DNA of 64,000 nt. Origin: Nocardioides psychrotolerans. GTDB lineage: Bacteria > Actinomycetota > Actinomycetes > Propionibacteriales > Nocardioidaceae. A model generated the notes under the pieces. It did no database searches and was not told where the DNA came from. It saw only the letters and a program-made list of their open reading frames with translations. Within the stretch, counting starts at the first letter, position 1. Every line of letters starts with the position of its first letter. Positions 58,277-64,000 of this stretch are shown piece after piece. Location: NCBI RefSeq assembly GCF_900113685.1, contig NZ_FOQG01000002.1, forward strand, positions 275,404-339,403, given 5' to 3'. The translations under genes and the position numbers were made by a program.

Positions 58277-59986
58277 GTGAGCATGGTCACCGACTCCGCC
58301 GCTGTCCCCCCGTCGCTGCAGAGTGAGCTCCGAGGCACCCCGGTCGTGCCCGGCCTGGCCTTCGGGCCGGCCCTCGTCATCCGCACGGAGATCCCCGCCG
58401 AGGCCGTCTCGCGCTTCGGTGACGGCGGCTTCGCCGACGAGGACGCCGCGCTCGCTGCCTACGACGCCGCGGTCGACGCCGTCGCAGCCGGCTTCACAGC
58501 CAAGGCCGAGGTCGCGTCCGGGGCGGCCGCGGGGGTGCTGACTGCCAGCGCCGGCCTCACGCGCGACAAGGGCCTGCGAAGCTCCGTGCGCAAGGCGCTG
58601 CGCAAGGGCGACGACCTGCTGACCGCGGTGAGCGAGGCCGCGGAGCAGTTCGTCACGATCTTCACCTCGATGGGCGGGTTGATGGCCGAGCGCGCCACCG
58701 ACCTGCGCGACATCGAACGACGCCTCGTCGCCCGCCTCGTCGGGGAGGCCGAGCCCGGTGTGCCGACGCCCGAGCGGCCCTCCGTGGTCGTCGCCGAGGA
58801 CCTCGCCCCCGCCGACACCGCCGGTCTCGACCCGACTGTGGTGCTGGCGCTCGTGACCGAGCGTGGCGGCCCGACCAGCCACACCGCGATCATCGCCCGC
58901 CAGCTGGGCATCCCCTGCGTCGTCGGCACGGCCGGCGCCCTCGCCATCGAGGCGGGGACACCGCTCCTGGTGGACGGCACCTCCGGCTCGGTGCGGCTTC
59001 GTCCCGACGCCGCCGAGGCCCAGCGGCTGGTGGCGATGGACGTCGAGTCGCGCGCGGCGCTGTCGTCCTGGGCCGGCCCCGGAGCCACGGCCGACGGCAT
59101 GCCCGTCAAGCTGCTCGCCAACGTCGCCGACGGGGAGTCCTCGGCCTCCTCCGCGCAGGCGCCGGTCGAAGGGGTCGGCCTCTTCCGCACCGAGCTGTGC
59201 TTCCTGAACCGGGCCGAGGAGCCGACGGTGGAGGAGCAGGCCGACATCTACGCCGCGGTGCTGACCCCCTTCGCAGGGTCGCGGCACGTCGTGGTGCGCA
59301 CCCTCGACGCCGGCAGCGACAAACCCGTGGCCTTCGCGACCCACGAGGGCGAGGAGAACCCCGCGCTCGGCGTCCGGGGCCTGCGCCTGTCCTTCGACAA
59401 CCCCGGCCTGCTCGAGCGCCAGCTCGACGCCATCGCCATCGCGGCCGAGCGCACCGGCACCGAGACCTGGGTGATGGCGCCGATGGTCGCGACCGTCGCC
59501 GAGGCCCGCGGGTTCGCAGCCGCCGTGCGTGGTCGCGGGCTCAGGGCGGGCGTCATGGTGGAGGTGCCCTCGGCTGCCCTGCTGGCGCCCCGGATGCTCG
59601 CGGAGGTCGACTTCCTCTCGATCGGCACCAACGACCTCACCCAGTACACGATGGCCGCCGACCGGATGGCCACCGACCTGGCCTACCTGACCGACCCGTG
59701 GCAGCCGGCCGTGCTCCAGCTGATCGCGATCACCGCGGAGGCCGGCAAGCAGGCCGGCAAGCCCGTGGGCGTCTGCGGGGAGGCCGCCGCCGACCCGCTG
59801 CTCGCCTGTGCCCTGGTGGGCATGGGTGTCACGTCGCTGTCGATGGCCGCGGTCGCCGTACGCCCGGTGGGGGCGCGACTGGCCACCACGACCTCCGAGC
59901 AGTGCGAGGAGGTGGCCGAGGCAGCGATGGGGGCCGAGGACCCGGCTGCGGGTCGTGCTGCGGTGCTGGCGCTACTGGACGGCTGA
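58277..59986 (+). CDS. ptsI: Phosphoenolpyruvate-protein phosphotransferase (PTS enzyme I)
   Basis: Enzyme I, 569 residues, takes phosphate from PEP to HPr. The active His202 is in GGPTSHTAIIARQLGIPCVV. FRTELCFLNRAEEPTVEEQA and the C-terminal PEP site FLSIGTNDLTQYTMAADRM, with Cys in GVCGEAAADPLLACALVG, are family blocks. GTG 58277 is chosen for a 7-bp spacing to GGCAGG; an ATG at 58283 is an alternative. Its 3' end overlaps the facing oxidoreductase by 15 bp. Confidence 0.94.
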   Translation: MSMVTDSAAVPPSLQSELRGTPVVPGLAFGPALVIRTEIPAEAVSRFGDGGFADEDAALAAYDAAVDAVAAGFTAKAEVASGAAAGVLTASAGLTRDKGLRSSVRKALRKGDDLLTAVSEAAEQFVTIFTSMGGLMAERATDLRDIERRLVARLVGEAEPGVPTPERPSVVVAEDLAPADTAGLDPTVVLALVTERGGPTSHTAIIARQLGIPCVVGTAGALAIEAGTPLLVDGTSGSVRLRPDAAEAQRLVAMDVESRAALSSWAGPGATADGMPVKLLANVADGESSASSAQAPVEGVGLFRTELCFLNRAEEPTVEEQADIYAAVLTPFAGSRHVVVRTLDAGSDKPVAFATHEGEENPALGVRGLRLSFDNPGLLERQLDAIAIAAERTGTETWVMAPMVATVAEARGFAAAVRGRGLRAGVMVEVPSAALLAPRMLAEVDFLSIGTNDLTQYTMAADRMATDLAYLTDPWQPAVLQLIAITAEAGKQAGKPVGVCGEAAADPLLACALVGMGVTSLSMAAVAVRPVGARLATTTSEQCEEVAEAAMGAEDPAAGRAAVLALLDG

Positions 59987-62137
59987 GACCGTCACCGGCA
60001 CGCCGTTGAACGCGGCGTTGCCGGAGATGTCGAGCTTGTCGGGGTCGGTCAGGTCGTTGATCGAGACCCCAGCGACCTGGCGGGCGTTGCCGAGGCGGGT
60101 GCCGTCGACCTGGTGGCCGTAGCCGTGGGGGAGCGAGACGACCCCCGGCATCATGTCGTCGACCCCGGTGGCCTCGACCTCGACCGATCCCACGCGGGAG
60201 GTCACGGTGACGCGGCCGCCGTCGGTCAGGCCGCGGGCGACCAGGTCGTCGGGGTGCATCAGCAGGTGGTGGCGCGGCTTGCCCCGGGTCAGGCGTGCGG
60301 TGTTGTGCAGCCAGGAGTTGCAGTCCTGCTGGTGGCGCCGACCGATGAGCAGCAGCTCGTCCGTGCCCTGCGAAGGCGACTCCTCGAGCGACGCATGCAG
60401 CCGGTCCAGGTCGCCGACCAGGAGCGCCGGCGCGAGGTCGATCCGCTTGTTGTTCGTCTGGAGGCGGGCCGGCATCGTCGGCTGCAGGGGCCCGAGGTCG
60501 ACGCCTGCGGGGTGTGCGCGCAGCTGACGCATCGACACTTTCCTGCCGGTCAGGAGAAGCCCCGTCACCACGACGGCAGGGGACGCGGTCATCCGCGCCC
60601 ACGACAGCACGCGCGCCTTGAGCGGCAGCTCGTCGCCCAGGCGGGACTGCAGCCGCGAGGCGAGGGCGCTGAAGATCTGCCAGTCGTGGCGCTGGCCCTT
60701 GGCCTTGGCGAAGACGGCCGGGGTGAAACGGGCGGTGTTGCGGACGGCGAAGTTGTGGAAGACCAGGTCGTACTGGTCGCGCTCCAGCGCCGAAGTCGGC
60801 GGCAGGATCACGTCGGCGTGGCGGGTCGTCTCGTTGAGGTAGATGTCGATCGAGACCATGAAGTCGATGCTCGCGAGCGCTCGCGCCAGGCTCGTGCCGT
60901 CCGGCGTCGACAGCACCGGGTTGCCGGCCATCGTCACCATCGCCCGCACCTGCCCGTCGCCCTCGGTCTCGATCTCCTCGCGCAGCACCGACACCGGCAG
61001 CTCGCCGGCGAACTCCGGGCTGTCGCGCACCCGGCTGCGCCAGGCGTCGAAGTGGCCCTGCCCGATGATCCGGCGCCCCACGATGTCGATCGCCGGCTCG
61101 GGGAACATCACCCCGCCCGGACGGTCCAGGTTGCCGGTGAGCAGGTTGAGGCACTGGATGGCCCACTGGCACACCGACCCGAAACCCTGGGTCGACACAC
61201 CCACCCGACCGTAGGCCGCGGCTGCGTCGGCGGCGGCGAAGTCGCGCGCCACCTGGCGGATCACGTCGGCGGGCACCCCGCTGTGCGCCTCGGCGCCCTC
61301 CGGCGTGAAAGCCGTGACCAGCTCGCGGACGCGGTCGACGTGGTCGACGTACGGCGGGGGCGTGGTGAGGCCGTCGGTGAAGAGGACGTTCAGCATCGCG
61401 AGCAGCACGACCGCATCGGTGCCTGGCCGCACGAAGTGGTGGGCGGTGGCGACCTTCGCAGTCTCGGTGCGCCGCGGGTCGAGGACGACCATCTGCCCTC
61501 CGCGTGCCTTGAGCTCGCGGACCCGGGCGGGGAAGTCGGGCACGGTCATCAAGGAGCCGTTGGAGGCCATCGGGTTGGCGCCGACGACCAGGAAGTACGA
61601 CGTGCGGTCGATGTCGGGCACGGGGATCATCAGCTGGTGGCCGTAGAGCTGCCAGGAGACGAGCTGGTGGGGGATCTGGTCGACGGACGAGGCGCTGAAG
61701 CGGTTGCGCGTGCGCAACGACTTCACCAGGGCGGTGCCGTGGGTCTGGGAACCGAGCGAGTGGGCGCTGGGGTTGCCGAGGTAGACGCCGACCGAGTTGC
61801 GGCCGTGCTCGGTGATCGTCGCGGCGAGCCGGTCCGCCACCAGGTCGTAGGCCTCGTCCCAGTCCATCTCCACCCAGGTGGTGTCACCTGCGTCGTCAGT
61901 CACGCGGCGGATCGGCCGCTTGAGGCGGTCGGGATCGGTGTAGACGTCGGCCATCGACACGCCCTTGGGGCAGATGTAGCCGCGCGAGAGCGGGTCGGCG
62001 TCGTTGCCGCGGATCGCGGTGACCTCGCCGCGCTCGATGGTGAGCCGGATGCCGCAGATGGCCTCGCAGAGGTTGCACACCCCCAGCCGGGTGCCGGTGA
62101 AGTCGTCGGACACGGGGGAGATCGTCAGGAGGCCCAC
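59972..62137 (-). CDS. Molybdopterin-dependent oxidoreductase
   Basis: The ~721-residue enzyme is of the formate dehydrogenase/DMSO reductase superfamily. An N-terminal [4Fe-4S] motif CNLCEAICG plus GYICPKGVSM is followed by the Mo-bisPGD domains (YFLVVGANPMASNGSLMTVP; VVLDPRRTETAKVA) and a C-terminal cap with VVSLPHGYGHQVDGTRLGNA. No Tat signal is visible, so it is probably cytosolic. GTG 62137 is chosen; an ATG at 62191 is possible. Substrate and electron partners are unknown. Confidence 0.88.
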   Translation of the reverse strand: MGLLTISPVSDDFTGTRLGVCNLCEAICGIRLTIERGEVTAIRGNDADPLSRGYICPKGVSMADVYTDPDRLKRPIRRVTDDAGDTTWVEMDWDEAYDLVADRLAATITEHGRNSVGVYLGNPSAHSLGSQTHGTALVKSLRTRNRFSASSVDQIPHQLVSWQLYGHQLMIPVPDIDRTSYFLVVGANPMASNGSLMTVPDFPARVRELKARGGQMVVLDPRRTETAKVATAHHFVRPGTDAVVLLAMLNVLFTDGLTTPPPYVDHVDRVRELVTAFTPEGAEAHSGVPADVIRQVARDFAAADAAAAYGRVGVSTQGFGSVCQWAIQCLNLLTGNLDRPGGVMFPEPAIDIVGRRIIGQGHFDAWRSRVRDSPEFAGELPVSVLREEIETEGDGQVRAMVTMAGNPVLSTPDGTSLARALASIDFMVSIDIYLNETTRHADVILPPTSALERDQYDLVFHNFAVRNTARFTPAVFAKAKGQRHDWQIFSALASRLQSRLGDELPLKARVLSWARMTASPAVVVTGLLLTGRKVSMRQLRAHPAGVDLGPLQPTMPARLQTNNKRIDLAPALLVGDLDRLHASLEESPSQGTDELLLIGRRHQQDCNSWLHNTARLTRGKPRHHLLMHPDDLVARGLTDGGRVTVTSRVGSVEVEATGVDDMMPGVVSLPHGYGHQVDGTRLGNARQVAGVSINDLTDPDKLDISGNAAFNGVPVTVSAVQ

Positions 62138-62342
62138 GCTCGCATCGTGCCACGGATCGCTCCACGCCCCGTCAGGGTCGCCACTGAGCATTTGGGGCTG
62201 GTCGGGCCCCGCGATACGCTTCCTCGGTTGCCCACGGGTGACATCAGCACTGAACCAACCGCCGTACAACGGCCGCGGATCGAGAGTGCCCGGGTGAACA
62301 GGCCCCGGCGCGCCGCGCAACGAGTGAACCAGAAGGAGTCGC

Positions 62343-62618
62343 ATGTCCATCGGAACCGACGCTGCCACCAAGAAGAAGATCATGGCGGACTACGCCACGA
62401 CCGAGGGCGACACTGGTTCGCCCGAGGTGCAGATCGCACTGCTGTCCTTCCGGATCAGCCACCTGACCGACCACCTCAAGATGCACAAGCACGACCACCA
62501 CAGCCGTCGTGGTCTGCTGCTGCTCGTCGGTCAGCGCCGCCGCCTGCTCAACTACCTGCGCAAGACCGAGATCGAGCGCTACCGCTCGATCGTCGAGCGC
62601 CTCGGCCTGCGCCGCTGA
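62343..62618 (+). CDS. rpsO: 30S ribosomal protein S15
   Basis: S15, 91 residues, is a primary 16S rRNA binder. [20 protein letters not shown], then [20 protein letters not shown] and [20 protein letters not shown] match the family along its whole length. An AGAAGGAGTCGC ribosome site precedes ATG 62343. pnp follows 273 bp later, past a terminator. Confidence 0.97.
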   Translation: MSIGTDAATKKKIMADYATTEGDTGSPEVQIALLSFRISHLTDHLKMHKHDHHSRRGLLLLVGQRRRLLNYLRKTEIERYRSIVERLGLRR

Positions 62619-62627
62619 CACGTGCGG

Positions 62628-62653
62628 AGGGACTCACCATCTGGTGGGTCCCT
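62628..62653 (+). terminator. Hairpin after rpsO
   Basis: AGGGACTCACCA (62628-62639) pairs with TGGTGGGTCCCT (62642-62653) with one G-U pair, followed by TCGTC rather than a T-run. It lies 10 bp after the rpsO stop, so it is likely a transcription terminator or an RNA-stabilising hairpin. The rest of the gap to pnp (62654-62891) has no gene. Confidence 0.75.
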
Positions 62654-62891
62654 TCGTCACATGGCAGGGCGTTACATTGCAGGCAGGGTCGCGAGACCTC
62701 CAACTGAACACCACACAGATGCGATCCGCGCCACCGCAGGCCCGGTCCTCGGTAGTGATCTTCAGGAGCCCACCTCGCACCACGGGCTGCTGCGGGTCTC
62801 GATCGAAGATCGGCCACCGTCCCCCCCGACGAGGGAACTCAGGGACATGTGCGCGGGAGTCGCGGATCGCACCGCGAACAGAAAGATCAAC

Positions 62892-64000
62892 GTGACTGAA
62901 CCCGTCATCTCCGCCGTCGAGACCGTTCTCGACAACGGCAAGTTCGGCAAGCGCACCGTCAAGTTCGAGACCGGGCTCCTCGCCCGCCAGGCCGCCGGTT
63001 CGGTGACCGCCTACCTCGACGACGACACGATGCTGCTCTCGGCCACCACGGCCGGCAAGCACCCCAAGGACCACTTCGACTTCTTCCCCCTGACGATCGA
63101 CGTCGAGGAGCGGATGTATGCCGCGGGCCAGATCCCCGGCTCGTTCTTCCGCAGCGAGGGTCGTCCCGGCGAGGACGCCATCCTCACCTGCCGCCTGATC
63201 GACCGACCCCTGCGCCCGACGTTCAAGAAGGGTCTGCGCAACGAGGTCCAGGTCGTCATCACGGTCATGGCGCTCAACCCCGACCACCCCTACGACGTGC
63301 TGGCGATCAACGCCGCGTCGCTGTCCACCCAGCTCTCCGGCCTGCCGTTCTCGGGCCCGGTCGGCGGCGTCCGCGTCGCCCTGATCGAGGGCCAGTGGGT
63401 CGCGTTCCCGACCTACAGCCAGCTCGAGAACGCCGTGTTCGACATGGTCGTCGCCGGTCGGGTCACCGACACCGGTGACGTCGCGATCATGATGGTCGAG
63501 GCCGAGGCCACCGAGCAGACCTGGAACCTCGTCCAGAGCGGCACCCAGGCCCCGACCGAGGAGGTCGTCGCCGGCGGTCTCGACGCGGCCAAGCCCTTCA
63601 TCAAGCAGCTGTGCGAGGCCCAGGCCGAGCTGGCCAAGACCGCCGCCAAGCCGGTCCAGGACTTCCCGGTCTTCCTCGACTACGAGGACGACGTCTACGA
63701 CGCCGTGCTCGCCGCCGCCTCCGAAGGCGCCGGCGCCGCGCTGGTCATCGCCGACAAGCTCGAGCGTGAGGCCGCCCTCGACACCGTCAAGGCGTCGCTG
63801 CTCGACCAGGTCGGGCCCCAGTTCGAGGGTCGCGAGAAGGAGATCGGGGCCGCGTTCAAGTCGGTCACGAAGTCCCTCATGCGCACCCGCGTGCTGCGCG
63901 ACAAGGTCCGCATGGACGGTCGCGGTCTGGCCGACATCCGCGCGCTCCACGCCGAGGTCGGCGTGATCCCGCGCGTCCACGGCTCGGCGCTGTTCGAGCG
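62892..64000 (+). CDS. pnp: Polyribonucleotide nucleotidyltransferase, N-terminal part (partial)
   Basis: About 369 residues of PNPase are present before the window ends. The enzyme degrades RNA from the 3' end using phosphate. The first RNase PH domain begins [20 protein letters not shown], with [40 protein letters not shown] and [20 protein letters not shown]. The linker helical domain follows ([20 protein letters not shown] onward). GTG 62892 is the likely start. Confidence 0.95.
   Translation, partial: MTEPVISAVETVLDNGKFGKRTVKFETGLLARQAAGSVTAYLDDDTMLLSATTAGKHPKDHFDFFPLTIDVEERMYAAGQIPGSFFRSEGRPGEDAILTCRLIDRPLRPTFKKGLRNEVQVVITVMALNPDHPYDVLAINAASLSTQLSGLPFSGPVGGVRVALIEGQWVAFPTYSQLENAVFDMVVAGRVTDTGDVAIMMVEAEATEQTWNLVQSGTQAPTEEVVAGGLDAAKPFIKQLCEAQAELAKTAAKPVQDFPVFLDYEDDVYDAVLAAASEGAGAALVIADKLEREAALDTVKASLLDQVGPQFEGREKEIGAAFKSVTKSLMRTRVLRDKVRMDGRGLADIRALHAEVGVIPRVHGSALFE

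Noticed and set aside
58270..58283. TTAACT as a -10 giving a leaderless ptsI mRNA from ATG 58283
   Set aside because: Attractive spacing from TTGACT (18 bp), but the -10 is weak and a well-spaced ribosome site favours GTG 58277.
60113..62707. An 864-codon plus-strand frame opposite the molybdopterin oxidoreductase
   Set aside because: No recognisable domain and typical antisense composition; the minus-strand gene has clear [4Fe-4S] and Mo-cofactor motifs.

Overview
The window is high-GC DNA (about 70 percent G+C) from an actinomycete. Gene order and GTG-start usage fit the Propionibacteriales/Nocardioidaceae (Nocardioides-like); this is inferred from protein style and synteny, not from a search. 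The backbone is the conserved actinobacterial block cdsA - rlmN - dxr - rseP - ispG - GNAT - proS - rimP - nusA - ylxR - infB - rbfA - truB - ribF - rpsO - pnp. Both window edges cut genes of this block (cdsA 3' end, pnp 5' part).

Region by region: 1-4.3 kb holds the cdsA end, small membrane and accessory genes, rlmN and a GNAT protein. 4.6-10.4 kb holds a glycosyltransferase, a LOG-like protein, a frameshifted RIO kinase, an M1 peptidase and an SDR. 10.5-31.4 kb is a polyamine/GABA island between rlmN and dxr. It has a FAD amine oxidase, an Lrp/AsnC regulator, two complete spermidine/putrescine-type ABC transporters, a polyamine-type aminotransferase, an aminobutyraldehyde-type dehydrogenase, a saccharopine-reductase-like enzyme, two amidohydrolases and a GABA aminotransferase. 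Together they could import polyamines, deaminate them to aminoaldehydes, oxidise these to GABA-type acids and pass the carbon to succinate. 31.5-40 kb is the isoprenoid (dxr, ispG), site-2 protease and proS block. 40-45.7 kb holds peptidases, a HAD hydrolase and a ferritin-like pair. 45.8-53 kb is the translation operon. 53-62.1 kb is an insertion between ribF and rpsO carrying a complete fructose PTS (ptsH, fruA, fruK, fruR, ptsI) and a molybdopterin oxidoreductase. 62.3-64 kb is rpsO-pnp.

The two most interesting signals lie outside the genes. (1) Four promoters of the polyamine island carry pairs of a degenerate 14-mer close to GAWTYCGTYGYRAM. The two copies of each pair are exactly 31 bp apart, about three helical turns, which suggests one regulon, probably run by the Lrp-type regulator at 11.9-12.3 kb. 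(2) Both AbiEi/DUF559-like nuclease genes (16.5 kb, 34.1 kb) sit between matching short repeats. Each gene has its own repeat family, and one gene-plus-repeats unit splits the normally adjacent rseP and ispG. A lone hairpin of the first family lies between infB and rbfA. This looks like a nuclease-associated repeat or mobile cassette.

Two genes, a small membrane protein near 1.3 kb and the RIO kinase near 7.2 kb, are broken by single-base shifts at C or G runs; sequencing error and real decay cannot be told apart here. No tRNA, rRNA, CRISPR array or transposase was seen.
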